From the NCBI GenBank assembly GCA_963844885.1, contig CAWJQA010000019.1, forward strand, positions 87,405 to 151,404: 64,000 nucleotides of DNA, read 5' to 3'. The DNA comes from DATMER01 sp963844885 (GTDB lineage: Bacteria; Acidobacteriota; Thermoanaerobaculia; Multivoradales; UBA5704). Positions 1 through 10,636 of the stretch are shown here, one piece after another (the first letter of the stretch is position 1; each line of letters begins with the position of its first letter). A program made the translations under genes and the position numbers. The notes beneath the pieces were generated by a model. It made no database searches, was not told the DNA's origin, and worked only from the letters and a program-made list of their open reading frames with translations.

Positions 1-155
1 CGCGTTCGGCGACGAGTTGGCACGCCCGCTCGTACATCGCTTCGAGCTCAGCCCTCGCTTCGCCCACCCCGGGAATGTCGATTCCGGTCTTCGTCACCTG
101 CTGGAGGAACTGGCGCCACTTCTCGACAGTGGTCGCGTAGGTCTCCCGCGGCATG
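1..155 (-). CDS. Partial hypothetical protein (N-terminal part only)
   Basis: Reading leftwards from an ATG at 155, the minus strand is open to the window edge, giving at least 51 residues beginning MPRETYATTVEKWRQFLQQ. A strong GGAGGAGG ribosome binding site lies a few bases upstream, which decides the start. The visible part is charged and probably helical, with no recognisable motif. No function can be assigned; the C-terminus lies outside the window. Confidence 0.55.
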
Positions 156-455
156 CTTCCTCCTCCTTCCTGACATCGATCCTGGTTGCCTGAAATCATC
201 CCACGGGTCCACCGGCAGCGTCAATGGAACGGATCTTGAGCCCCTCGACCGCCTCACTCGTCCTTTAGTCTTAAAAGAGCTGACATTCGCGGGTCTGTAG
301 CGCCGGGCTTCCGCTACCCATTAGTACTGACTCCCCCTAGCAGCATTCCGCCCGGCAGGGTGTTTCGCCTGGATCTCTGTGGAGCAACGATGAGATCGTG
401 TTGAAGATTCTCCGGGATACCCGGCCGAGCCGAGCCGGAGAAAAAGGAGGAAACA
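156..455. other. Intergenic stretch, no gene seen
   Basis: Short open frames at 314-554 are low-complexity shadows of one another on the two strands. The stretch carries the 17-base word shared with the comM upstream region (279-295) and otherwise nothing I can identify. A promoter for the microprotein at 456 should lie in its right part, but no convincing -35/-10 pair was found. Confidence 0.4.
279..295 (+). repeat. 17-base word shared with 48855-48871
   Basis: GCTGACATTCGCGGGTC occurs here and, identical and in the same orientation, at 48855-48871 just upstream of comM. A 17-base exact match between two intergenic regions 48 kb apart is not expected by chance. It may be a regulator site or a fragment of a dispersed repeat. 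Confidence 0.6.
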
Positions 456-557
456 ATGAACACGCCAGTGAAAGAACCCACCGCCCGAAAGGCCACCGCT
501 CGGAAGGCAACCGCCAGGAAGGCAACAGCCAGAAAGGCCATGCCCGAAAGGCACTAA
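456..557 (+). CDS. 33-residue basic ATARK-repeat microprotein
   Basis: The ATG at 456 is preceded at ideal spacing by AAGGAGG (444-450). The reading frame gives MNTPVKEPTARK followed by three more ATARK units and ends KAMPERH at a TAA at 555-557. The Lys/Arg/Ala/Thr repeats resemble the DNA-binding tails of bacterial histone-H1-like proteins, but no globular part is present. It could be a genuine tiny nucleic-acid-binding peptide or the start of a truncated H1-like gene. The TAA lies inside the left arm of a 23-bp inverted repeat, so an insertion may have cut a longer gene here. The strong ribosome binding site favours real translation. Confidence 0.5.
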   Translation: MNTPVKEPTARKATARKATARKATARKAMPERH

Positions 558-656
558 GGGCTCGTCACGAAATAACTGTGACAGGAGGGTCCCTTCGCGG
601 GAGAGGACGCCACCGTCCCGCTTTGCTGCCGAGGTTATTCCGTGACGGGCCCTTAG
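554..656. repeat. 103-bp element with 23-bp imperfect terminal inverted repeats
   Basis: Positions 554-576 and 634-656 are inverted copies over 23 bp with two mismatches (left arm begins CTAAGGGCTCGTCACG, right arm ends CGTGACGGGCCCTTAG). The 57-bp core encodes nothing. The size and structure suit a miniature inverted-repeat element, or a strong transcription-terminating hairpin behind the microprotein. No target duplication was recognised. Confidence 0.55.
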
Positions 657-711
657 CTGAAGCGTCGGGAGCTTAGACGGACCGTCGGGAACTTAGCTGA
701 GGCATCGGAGT
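652..711 (+). repeat. Three tandem degenerate 20-bp repeats
   Basis: Three exactly 20-bp units start at 652, 672 and 692, each beginning CTTAG followed by a CGTCGG- or CATCGG-like block. The period recalls the larger 20-21-bp array at 57.66-58.06 kb, although the sequence differs. No coding role is apparent. Confidence 0.6.
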
Positions 712-779
712 TCATGCGAAGCGTTACCGCCGTACGAGACTCTGCCGCGGCTTCCCGTGACGGAGAGGACAAGGCAACG

Positions 780-828
780 CGTCTGCCCCGGTTTCCCGTC
801 CTCGAAGCACTCCCTTGTCGGGCAGACG
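780..828 (+). promoter_or_regulatory. Possible structured leader of the RHS gene
   Basis: CGTCTGCCC (780-788) pairs perfectly with GGGCAGACG (820-828), closing a 31-nt loop, and the hairpin ends about 20 nt before the RHS ribosome binding site. It does not match any riboswitch I know. It may be an RNA leader hairpin affecting translation, or chance. Confidence 0.3.
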
Positions 829-856
829 AGCTGTCATCGACCGCCCGGGAGGTCTC

Positions 857-3800
857 ATGCTCGATCTGTCCCTCGGCCGGTATGCCCTGCTGGGCTTTGC
901 CGCCTCGCTTCTCGCTCTGCCGGCCGTCGGCCAGGGCTCCTGCGTGCTCCTGCACGGCGGCTGCGGAGCCCAGGCGATGCAGTGCTTTCCCGACGCTCTC
1001 GGCCCAGCCTCCTGGACGCAACCGGGCGGCGGTCGTACCACACAGTGGCGGTTCGGACCCCAGAGCGCGGCCTCCGACTGCCACGGCCCCATCGAGGCCG
1101 GCCAGCCGCCGCGCTGCTGCACCTCCTTCCATCCACCGGCTTCGGGTCCGCGGCCCACCGTCGCGCTCCGCGTCTCCGGCACGCGGGTGTTCGTGGACTA
1201 CGAAGCGCCGAACTACTACTGCCAGAACACCGGCGACTGGCCGCCGTTCTTCACCTGCACGAACGATCCACTGGCCTCGTCCGACAATCTCCTTCTCCTC
1301 CACAACGGTGAGCTGGTCGCCCGGACGTTCCCGTACTTCGAGAGCGGCACCTGGGATACGGGCATCGACGTCGCCTGTGGCGACACGCGGACGTTCACCG
1401 CCCGGCTCGGCTTTCTGGCCGAAGGTCCACTCGGCGTGGTGGAAGCCACGGCCACCCAGGCGGTGACCGCCGCCTGCACCGACCGCCGCACCTGCTCGGC
1501 CGGCGGCGCGCCGTCGCTCGGCGTAGGGATGCCGGTCCATGTGGGGTCCGGCGACGTGTCTTTCAGCCTGCCGCTGTTCTCGATCGCGCAGTCGCCCCTG
1601 CCGCTGTCGTTCGGCTTGAGCTACCACAGCAGCGCCGCTCGCCACCCCGGGCTGGCCGGCGCTCCTGCCGGTCCAGGCTGGAGCCATTCGTTCGCCGCAA
1701 CGCTACGGCCCGCGGACGCCTCGGAACGCTTCCTCTATCATGTGAGTGGCGAAGGGATGGAGTCCGAGTACATCCGGCAAGAAGAGAACGCCTGGACCGC
1801 CTTCGAGCCGGGCGAGCTGCGCGGCTCCGTGACCCGATCGGGCAACCGCCTGGAGCTGACGGACATCGACGGCACGGTCACCGCCTTCGACGCCACGACC
1901 GGCCGCTGGCTCGCCACGATCGACCGCTGGGGAAACGCCCTGACTGGCACCTACGATGCCGATGGGCTCCTGGCGTCGGTCGCCGACTCGATGGGCCGGC
2001 GGATCGAGCTGCGCTACTCCGGCGGGCTCCTCGCCGAGGTCGAGCTGCCTGGAAGCCTGGTCTGGCGGTTCGAGTACGAAGGTGGCCTGCTCGTCCGGGT
2101 CTTCGACCCGCTTCACACCGGCTCGCTTCCATGGCGCGGCTTCGCCTATCAATCGGACTCGTACGGCGTGCCGCGCCTGCTGACCGAGGTGCGCGACGAG
2201 GCCGGAGCCTTGCTCGAAGGCCATGCCTACGACGCCCGCGACCGCGGCATCACGTCCGTCTCCGTCGATCCGGCCGGCGGCCGGGATCTCGTCACGCTGG
2301 AATACGACACGCCCGCGCCGGGCCGGACCCGGGTGACCCATGAAATCGACGCTTCCACCCGTCAGGTGTCGGTCTTTACGCTGAGCTATCAACGCGGAAG
2401 CTTCCTGCCGACTCGGGTAGAAGGCAATTGTCTCTCCTGCGGCGGAGCCGGCGGCGACGATCAGAGCTTCACCTACGGCCCGGACAACCTCGTGACCTCG
2501 CGCACGGACGCCAACGGCCACGTGACCCGCTACGAGCACGACGCGCGGGCCAACCTGACCGCCGTCACCGAGGCGGTGGGGACATCCCTGGAGCGCACGG
2601 TGCGCTACCAGTATGACGATCCCGCGTGGCCGCGCTTCCGCACGGAGACCGACGAGCCCTCCGCCGCCCGGCCCGGCGAGCGCAAGCTCACCCGCCAGGA
2701 GTGGCTCTCGGGAGAGACGGTGCTCGTCACCCGCGAGAGCGGCTGGCTTTCCGCAACGGATACCGCTCCTGTTACGTATACCCGCACGGCCACGTTCGAC
2801 GCCCGCCATCGCACGCTGACCGTGGACGGGCCGCGGACCGACGTCGCGGATATGACGACATTCTCTTACTTCCCGGATAATGATTCCGATCTGGCCCGGC
2901 GGGGCCGGCTGCGCGGTGTTACAGACGCCGTGGGACTTTCCACGTTTTCCGCGGATTACGATGTCTACGGCACGCCGCGCAGCTCCACCGACGCCAACGG
3001 AGTGGTCACGCTGCGGGTCGACAGACGCCCGCGGCCGGGTGGTGTCGAGCATCCAGAAGGCTGTGCCCAACGATCCGGCCGAAGCGGCGGACTACACGGC
3101 CCGGCACGATTTCGACGGCCGGGACCGGCTGGTCCGCACGGTTCTGCCGCGAGGCAACGGGTTGCGCTATGGATATGAGGACGGCACCGAACGACTGGTG
3201 GATGAGATCCGTCTCGACGCCGCCGGCCGCGAGATCGAGCGCCGCCACCGCACGCTCGACGATCTCGGTGCCACCGTGCGCGAGGAGCTTCAAAGTTGCG
3301 ACGCTCCGGCGCCCACCTGCACCGCCTGGACCACCCGCAGCCGCGAGGATTTCGTCTACGACGCCCACCATCGACTGGCCGAAATCCGGCACCCGGTGCC
3401 GGTTGGTGCCGTCGGTCCGCAATAGCTACGACGCTGACGGGCTTCTCGTGGCGGTCCAGGATGAAAACCATACCAGTCCGAATACTCGCTATACCTTCGA
3501 CGCTCTGTACCGCCTCACGGCCGTGGATCAGAGCTCGACGCTCACCAGCTATGGCTACGACATGCGGGACAATCTCATATCGGTGACCGATCCCAACGGC
3601 AACGTCACCCGTTATCTTTATGATGACTTCGGCCGCCTCGACGCGCCAGGAGTCGCCGGTGACCGGTGTCACCACCTGGCAGCACGACGCGGCCGGCAAC
3701 GTGGTGAGCACAACCGACGCGCGGGGCGCGGTGACAGTGCGGACCTGGGATGCCGTGGGCCGCCTGCTCACCAGCGTTTCGACGCTCGCCGGAGCCCCCA

Positions 3801-6800
3801 CGGAGACGGTGAGCCAGCAATATGACGACCCCACGCCGGGCCGCTACGGCCTGGGTCGCCTCGCCCGCTCGACCGATCCTTCCGGCTCGACCTCCTGGAG
3901 CTACGAACGGCGCGGCCTGCTTCGGCGCGAAGAGAAAACCGTTCAAGGAAGCACGTACGCCACCTCCTGGCGCTACGACGCCAACGGCAACCGCGCCGCT
4001 CAGATTTATCCGTCAGGCCGCGAAGTCGCCCAGACGTTCGACTTCGCGGACCGGCCGGCCTCGGCCGCTTTGGGGAGCACGCCGCTGGTTTCCTCGGCTT
4101 CCTATCTCCCGTTCGGCCCGGTCGAAAGGGTTGCTTTCGGCAACGGCACGGTCCAGACGCGGAGCTGGGACCAGCGCTACCGGCCGCTCGAAAATCGGTT
4201 GGATGGCAATGTGGGTCCTCTCGCCGACTACGTCTACGGGCTCGACGCCGTCGGCAATGTCACGGCCCTGCACGATGCGCTTGATCCAACTTACAACAGA
4301 GATTTTTCCTACGATGACCTGTACCGGCTTACCGGCGCTTCGACGGGTGACGCCTTGTGGGGAACCGGCCGCTACGCCTACGACGCCATGGGAAACATGA
4401 CCTCTCTGTCGTTGGGTTCCTTCCGTTCGGCTCATTTTACATACAACGGCACGCTGCCGACGCTGCAAACCGTCGAAACCGAGAGCGGACCGCGCGCAGT
4501 GACCTACGATGCCGTGGGCAACGAGCTCGGCTCGGGCACGGTCTGGTCGGCGCGCAACCTGCTCGCCGCGGCGGACGGGTTGAGCTACCTCTATGACGGC
4601 CGCGGCCTGCGCACGGTCACCACGATCGACGTTCCCTTCGGCACCGCCACGGGAAATGTGAGTGGCAGATGAAAGCGGAGCCCCGATCGCCGGAGCCATG
4701 GTGCGTGTCACCGGCACTGCGGACGCCACAGCCACGGACAGCGCCGGGGCTTTTCGATTGACCCGCCCGGCCGGGCTTTACACCCTGACCGCCACCGCGC
4801 CCGGCTATCTGTCCGCCACCTCGGCCCCCTTCGCCCTAACCTCCGGCGGTGAAACGCCCGTTGGAACGCTGAGACTGGCGCCGGCTCCGGGAAAAATCAC
4901 CGGCACGGTGACCGGCTCGCCGGACGGCGCGCCGCTGGCGGGTGTTCTCGTGACGGTGTCGGGCAGCAGTGAGACCGTGTATTCAGACGAAGCCGGAACC
5001 TTTACCTTGAAGTTGCCGGCCGGCACCTGGACGTTGACTTTCGCGCGCCCCGGCTATCAAAGCCGCACGCTCGATCCGATCATGCTCGTAGCCGGAGCCA
5101 CCCACCGCCTCGACAGCATCGAGTTGGAAGCCGAGCCCGCCACGCTCACCGGCCGGGTCGTGGACGGCACCGGAGCCGGAATCGCGGGAGCCACCGTCTC
5201 CGCCAGCACCACCGCCCTGCGCGCGGCCGGCCCCTCCACGGTCACCGATGCTTCCGGAAGCTTTTTTCTTTCCGTACCGCCGGGCACCTGGTCGCTCGCC
5301 GTCACCCGGGAAGGCTTCGGCAGCCGCCTCACCGCCGCCGTGGATCTCGGCCCCGGGGGGATTTACTCCTTTGGTGACCTGCTCCTCCAGGCCCTCGGCA
5401 CCGTCACCGGCCGGGTGATCCGCGCCGCGGACGGCTCGCCCGTCGCCGGCGCCACAGTCACCGTGGACGGCACGCTCGACGTGGCCGGCACGGATGCAAC
5501 CGGAGCTTTTCACCTTACTCTGCCGCCCGGCACCTACACGGTGACCGCGGCAGCCCCGGGTTTCGCCTCTGTCACTTCGCCACCCTTCCCGGTAACCGCA
5601 GGCGGCGCGCTCGATCTCGGTAACCTTGCTCTGTCGCAGGTCGCGCTCTCGGTTCATGTGGGCTATGCCGATGACCTGCGGCCGACCTCGACCTTCCCCG
5701 TTCCCTGGCAGGGAGCGCCGAACGTCGTCTATCTCGGCAGCCCGTCGCCGCTCGACGCCGGGGCCATCCGCCTTGACAACAGTACGGATCAGCCCATCGC
5801 CGTCGATCGCGTCATGGTCGACCTCCAGCGTCCCGGGCCGGTCTACGACCTCTGGGGAAGCTTCTCCGTGCCGCCGCACGGCTCGGTGATCCTCACCCAG
5901 ACGCAACCGTTCAATTTTGACACCAGCGACGCGGCCATCGTCGCCTGCGGCGCGACACCGAAGCCCGGAGACCCGCGCGTACCCAAGGTCAGCGTAGTGA
6001 TCGGCGGCCAGTCCACGAGCTACTACGACATCGGCCACGTGCTCGACACAGGCGGCTTCGATTCATACTGCCGTGGCAATGAATCTCTCGCGTGGCGGCT
6101 CATCGGCACCACCGGCGCTGACGCCGGAGGCGATTTCTTTTGGAACCCGCCCTGGGCACCGGTCTCTGGGGTCAGCCCTACACCTTGACCGCCACGGTGA
6201 CCGATGCCGGGGGCCAGCCACTGCAAAACGTCGCCGTGACCTTCCGCGCCACCACCGGCCCCAATCGCGGCGCGACCGGCCAAATAGTGACAGATGCCAA
6301 CGGCAAGGCGATATTCACGTACACGAGCGTCTACGTCGGCTCCGATACGTGGGAAGCCACCATCCCGAACCCCTCGGGCGGCGCGTTGACATCCAATCTC
6401 ACCGTCGTCCGCTGGCCGGCACCGGCCGATCTCAAGCTGTTCCTCGGCTATGCCGAGAACGAAAGCGGCTCGGCGCCCGGTTTCCCGCAGCCCTGGAAGG
6501 GAGATCCGGGCATCCTCTTCCTCGGCGGCGGCCAGTTTATCGATTCCGGGGCCATCCGGATCGACAACCATACTGACGAGCCGCTCCCGATCGATCGGGT
6601 GACGGTAGATCTCCAGCGCTCCGTGCCGATTTTCGACCTCTGGGGAAGCTTCACCATTCCGGCCCACCAGTCGGCCATCCTGATGCAGACGAAGTCGTAC
6701 GACTTCGACACCAGCGAATTTCCGTTCATGCCCTGCGGCGTGCCGGTCCCGCCGGACGACCCGAGGGTGCCGAAGATCACCGTCACCAGTCAAGGGAAAA

Positions 6801-9670
6801 CCTTTTCCTATCTCGACTCGGAGCACGTGCTCGACACTTTCGGCTACGATCTGCGCTGCCAGAAAGGCGAATCCATGCAGTGGCGGCCGGTCGGCGCGAG
6901 CGGAGCGGGCGAAGCCGGTAAGCTGATCGTAAAACCCAAAACGCTGTCCGGCCCGGTGGGCTCGGTGCAGACCATCACCGCCGTCCTCCTCGACGCGGCG
7001 GGAGAGCCACAGCCGGGAGTGTTCATCTTCTTCCGCGTCTACGCGGGCAACAACAGTGGTCGCACCGCGGGCATCTTCACCGACAGCGCGGGAGTCGCAA
7101 GGTTTTCCTACACCAGCACCGTCGAGGCCTTCGACACCCTCCTGGCGCGGGTGCAGAACGCCACCATCGCGGCGCAGGAGATCAACGGCATCACCATCGA
7201 CTGGGTGCCCAAAGCCACGCTGACGTTGAGCCCAACGGCCTCGACGCTGCCCGTGGGCACAGCGGCCAACCTGAGCGTCATCGCCAAGCGGCCGGACGGC
7301 CGGGTGCTGCCGGGCCTGGCCGTCGTCTTTCGGGTCACCGCCGGCCCGGATGTTGGCAAGACCTTCCAGATTCTCACCGACGCCACCGGTAAAGCGGCGT
7401 ACACCTTCAACGGCAACCTCGCCGGCACGGATACGGTCGAGGCGTCGATCCTGATGGGCAACGGAACCTATCAGAGCTCGAACCCGGTGACCGTGACCTG
7501 GACCGCACCGAAAATCCTGTCTCTCACGCCCTACTCAGCGAGCCACGCTCCCGGCGAATCCGCCACCGTGACGGCCGCTCTGAGCCAGCCGCTGGCGGGC
7601 ATCGCCGGTAACCTTCCGTATCGTGAGCGGACCCACGGTCGGCCGAACCGGCCAGGCGATCACCGACGCAACCGGCCGAGCTTCCTTCAGCTACGCAGGG
7701 GAAAACCCGGGAGTTGATACCCTTCAAGCCACGGCGGCCGTGAGCGGAGAAACCTTATCCTCCAACCTTGCCGCGGTGGAATGGACCTCGATTCCCACCA
7801 CCTTGGTCTATACGGGAGCCCAGGTTGGGGAGTACAGTGATCCCATGCATCTCGCCGCCCGTCTCACGGAAAGCGCTACCGGGCAGCCCCTCGCCGGGAG
7901 AACCCTGGCCTTCGTTCTCGGCTCGCAGACGGCCACGGCCGTCACCGGTGCGGACGGCACGGCTGCCGTCGAGATCGTTCCCTCCGGGTTGCCCGGAGCC
8001 ACGCCTCTCGCCGTGGCCTTCGCGGGAGCAGGAGCCTGGTCGGGCTCCGCGACAAGCCGGCTGGCTGTCATCACCCCGGAAGATACGGTTTTGACTCTCT
8101 CTGGAGTTTCCGCTGTAGCCAGCGGTGGCGCCCAGCCGGTGAGTGCCCGCCTCGTGGATGATGACGGCCAGCCGCTTGCCGGCCGGATTGTGACCTTCCG
8201 CCTCGGCACCGCCGTGGCCGAAGCCGTCACTGGGGCGGATGGCGCGGCCGCGGCCTCGCTCTCCGTTCCGAACCTCGCCACCGGCACCGCCCGGCTCGAA
8301 GCCGCCTTCGCGGGAGATGCTTGGTATCGCTCCTCGTCCGCCGCTGGACGGTGCTTGTGGCGCAGCCGACTTCCTTCGTGATCTGGGGCGGCAACACGCC
8401 GGGCCTGCGCCTCGGCGACCGGGTGCAGTTCTGGGGAGCGCAATGGAGCCGGCAGGTCCAAGGCGGCGACTATGCCGCCCAGGCTGATTTCAAGGGCTGG
8501 TCTAACGCACTGTTGCCGCCGCGCCTTTGCCAACCAAACGCTCATACGACCGGTACCCCGCGGCTTGATGCCTCGTGCTGGACCTCGAAGCCGGGCAACA
8601 GCAACCCGCCCGCGAGACTTGGAAATTACATTCAGGTGATCGTGTCAACGAGCATTGGGAAGACCGGCTCGACGATCTACGGCAACATCGCGGCGACCGT
8701 GGTGTTGCAAGTGGACACGTCCTCTGCCTACGGTCCCGATCCCGGGCACCCTGGCTATGGAACGGTTATCGGCGTGCTGGAGGACGGAGCCGGGGTTTTC
8801 GGCTCAACGGCCGTCGCAGCACTGTCCGCGCAGGCCGCGACGGCAACACGCCGCATCTCCCTCTACTCACCCGAGATGAGCCTGATGGCGGAGACTGAGC
8901 TCACAACCGCCGCGCGCCCGGCCGTCCTCTATGAATACATCTGGTTCGACGGCTGTCCGCTGGCGCAGGTGGACGGGGCTGGCACGGTGTCCTGGACCTT
9001 CACGGATCACCTCGGCACACCGCTGCTGCAAACCAGTTCTCTTCAGGGAATCGTCTGGCGAGCTGAGCACGAGCCGTACGGCTCCATCTACGCCTTGCGT
9101 TCCTACGATAGGCATCAACCCCTGCGCTTCCCGGGCCAGGAAGCTGAACAGCTTGGTACCGGGGCGAATGGAGTTACGGAACGGAGTTACAATGTGCATC
9201 GTTGGTACCGGGCGGGGTGGGGGCGGTATACGCAGGCGGATCCGATTGGTATTGCATCAGGAGACGAAAATATTTACTCATATGCGTCGGCTGCACCTCT
9301 AAAAAACATAGACCCGTTGGGCTTGAGGCACTTCGGTTTCATTGGTGGTGTTGTAAACCATAGTCTTTGTTGCGTGTTAGTTAGCGGCAACGACAATTCT
9401 CCCGATGGACGACAGGCGCAATTCTACATTCCTCCAGGAAGTCGATCCAGTAATTTTGATGTTGACGCAATTTATTTCAGAGACGGTGGCGCATTGAAGA
9501 TTCCAGATAGTGTAATCTATGTTATCTGGAGTTGTCACGATCTTGATGTGACGCCGCAAAACTTCATAAACCGCATTTTTATGCTAAAGGCACTTCCTGA
9601 TCGTGTCACCCAGGAAACTCAGTTCGGAGGTTGGATTCAACCGCCAAGGTTAACTTGTCAATGTCCATGA
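857..9670 (+). CDS. Giant RHS/YD-repeat protein with inserted Ig-like domains and a toxin tip
   Basis: A secreted RHS polymorphic toxin of about 2,930 residues. The start at 857 has GGGAGGT just upstream and gives a signal peptide (MLDLSLGRYALLGFAASLLA). Order: N-terminal domain; YD/RHS repeats (about 1,600-4,640); four or so carboxypeptidase-regulatory-like repeats (4,680-5,630); a 145-residue domain present twice (5,640-6,080 and 6,430-6,890, both with DLWGSF and FDTSD); several invasin/Ig-like domains (6,140-8,350); then the RHS core end with DHLGTP, RFPGQEAE, GRYTQADPIG and DPLGL; then a variable tip. The frame is broken near 3013, 3417, 3640, 4664, 6138, 7607 and 8350; 3417, 3640 and 7607 are wobble-type single insertions, so I treat it as one gene. 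The RHS shell normally encloses the tip. Here a long non-RHS block separates the YD repeats from the core end, which is unusual. Confidence 0.85.
9326..9667 (+). other. Variable C-terminal toxin tip of the RHS protein
   Basis: About 114 residues follow the DPLGL motif (9311-9325), the position at which RHS proteins carry their cleaved effector. The segment is clearly more AT-rich than the upstream coding sequence, as expected of an exchangeable cassette. Visible features are VVNHSLCCVLVSGNDN, IPPGSRSSNFDVDAIYF and a Cys-rich end (LTCQCP). His and Cys near its start could be catalytic, but I do not recognise the fold and assign no activity. The stop overlaps the next start, which ties it to the following gene as its likely antidote. 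Confidence 0.6.
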
Positions 9671-10134
9671 AGCCTATTCACCGCTACGCAGCTACAGCGC
9701 TGCTCTTTACTGCCCTTTCGTATACCGCTGATGCGCGGGGGTGCTTTATCTACGTTAGCTACGGCCTAGCCTTTGTTTTTACCGTCGTGATATTTGTGTT
9801 TTTTTTCGTTTCTTGCCGCGCATGGACACTGCGACGCAAATTCCTGGGTACTTTTGTTTTTATTTCATCGGCATTATCGGTGAGCATGATCGCTTTGCCA
9901 CGGGTACCAACTAGCGATCGGAAAGCGTACTTCCTAGCCTATCAAGAGATTCGAATTGGTATGGATATCAATGAAGTTAGGCAGAAAATGGATAAATTTG
10001 ATTCTACGCCGTTCTCGGAGTATTACCCTGCCTCTCTGAGTTTCAGGTTTCAGGTCAAAAATGGAACTATTGATGTGATTGTCGTGCGATTACGAGATGA
10101 CAAGGTTGTCGATGCTGAGTATTCACCCGACTAG
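9667..10134 (+). CDS. Putative membrane immunity protein for the RHS tip
   Basis: 155 residues starting at the ATG that overlaps the RHS stop codon (ATGA, 9667-9670), so translation is probably coupled. An N-terminal hydrophobic stretch (about residues 8-22) and two further membrane segments (about 28-50 and 58-78) precede a soluble C-terminal domain beginning near IRIGMDINEVRQKM and ending DDKVVDAEYSPD. That pattern recalls the SmpA/BamE-type fold, from memory only. Base composition is AT-rich like the toxin tip and unlike the surrounding genes. Position directly after an RHS tip, overlap and shared composition support an immunity role. An unrelated lipoprotein-like membrane protein is the alternative. 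Confidence 0.55.
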   Translation: MKPIHRYAATALLFTALSYTADARGCFIYVSYGLAFVFTVVIFVFFFVSCRAWTLRRKFLGTFVFISSALSVSMIALPRVPTSDRKAYFLAYQEIRIGMDINEVRQKMDKFDSTPFSEYYPASLSFRFQVKNGTIDVIVVRLRDDKVVDAEYSPD

Positions 10135-10173
10135 ATGTAACAAAGTCCCAAGTGCCGACGACGAGTGTGTTAA

Positions 10174-10359
10174 CAAAAACTGTGGACTGATTCGAGAGGC
10201 TACGGTCCAACTAAAGGCTCCTTTACTCCGACGAATAATTGTCAGATGTGGGCAATGGAGGTTCTTGGTAGCTGCCGGAAGTGCGCGGCGCTTTCTGCGC
10301 CGTCAATGCCTACGAGATTTCCGAGGTGCAGTGGATTTAGCTGTCTAGACAACCGATAA
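10174..10359 (+). pseudogene. Remnant of a second RHS toxin tip
   Basis: An open frame with no start codon runs from after a TAA at 10171 to a TAA at 10357. It reads LWTDSRGYGPTKGSFTP then NNCQMWAMEVLGSCRK. The NNCQ-x-W/F-A-x-x-V/I-L pattern is typical of the C-terminal end of papain-like or LRAT-like toxin domains and of several RHS tips. There is no RHS core upstream, so this is a headless tip left behind by cassette replacement. The low GC content matches the adjacent active cassette. Confidence 0.5.
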
Positions 10360-10369
10360 TGAGGATGCT

Positions 10370-10636
10370 ATGCGCCCCGGTCCCGTGCGTGGTCTATTAA
10401 TAGGCGTATCCCTGATACTCTATTGCTCCGCAGCATGGCTTTTGCTCTGGAGCATTACAGCAGTTCAGGTCAATTTCGTGGCTTGCCCCGACGGTTACTC
10501 TATTTGGGCAGATTGAGCAGGCTACCGATGCCCCGTCTTTCTCGAATTGGGTTCTATCGCGGCTTTTGCTGGTGCGGTCGTTGTTACTGTGGTAGTTTTT
10601 CGCGGTCGCCGAGTACTTCCGTCAGATATGAGTTAA
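10370..10636 (+). pseudogene. Broken second small membrane protein (former immunity gene?)
   Basis: From the ATG at 10370 one frame encodes a membrane segment (LLIGVSLILYCSAAWLLL), then GYSIWAD, an in-frame TGA at 10514-10516, then AGYRCPVFLELGS and a second membrane segment (IAAFAGAVVVTVVVF), ending at TAA 10634-10636. A single change, for example TGG to TGA, would restore an 88-residue two-helix membrane protein. It lies directly after the dead toxin tip at 10174-10359, the place of that tip's immunity gene. The stop is read from this consensus and could be an error. Confidence 0.5.

Noticed and set aside
780..828. The RHS leader hairpin as a c-di-GMP or other known riboswitch
   Set aside because: Only one stem is convincing and no conserved riboswitch core bases were found; listed only as a possible structured leader.
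653..3070. Long minus-strand open frames across the RHS gene
   Set aside because: They mirror the plus-strand RHS codons, have atypical composition and no domain resemblance. They follow from high GC.
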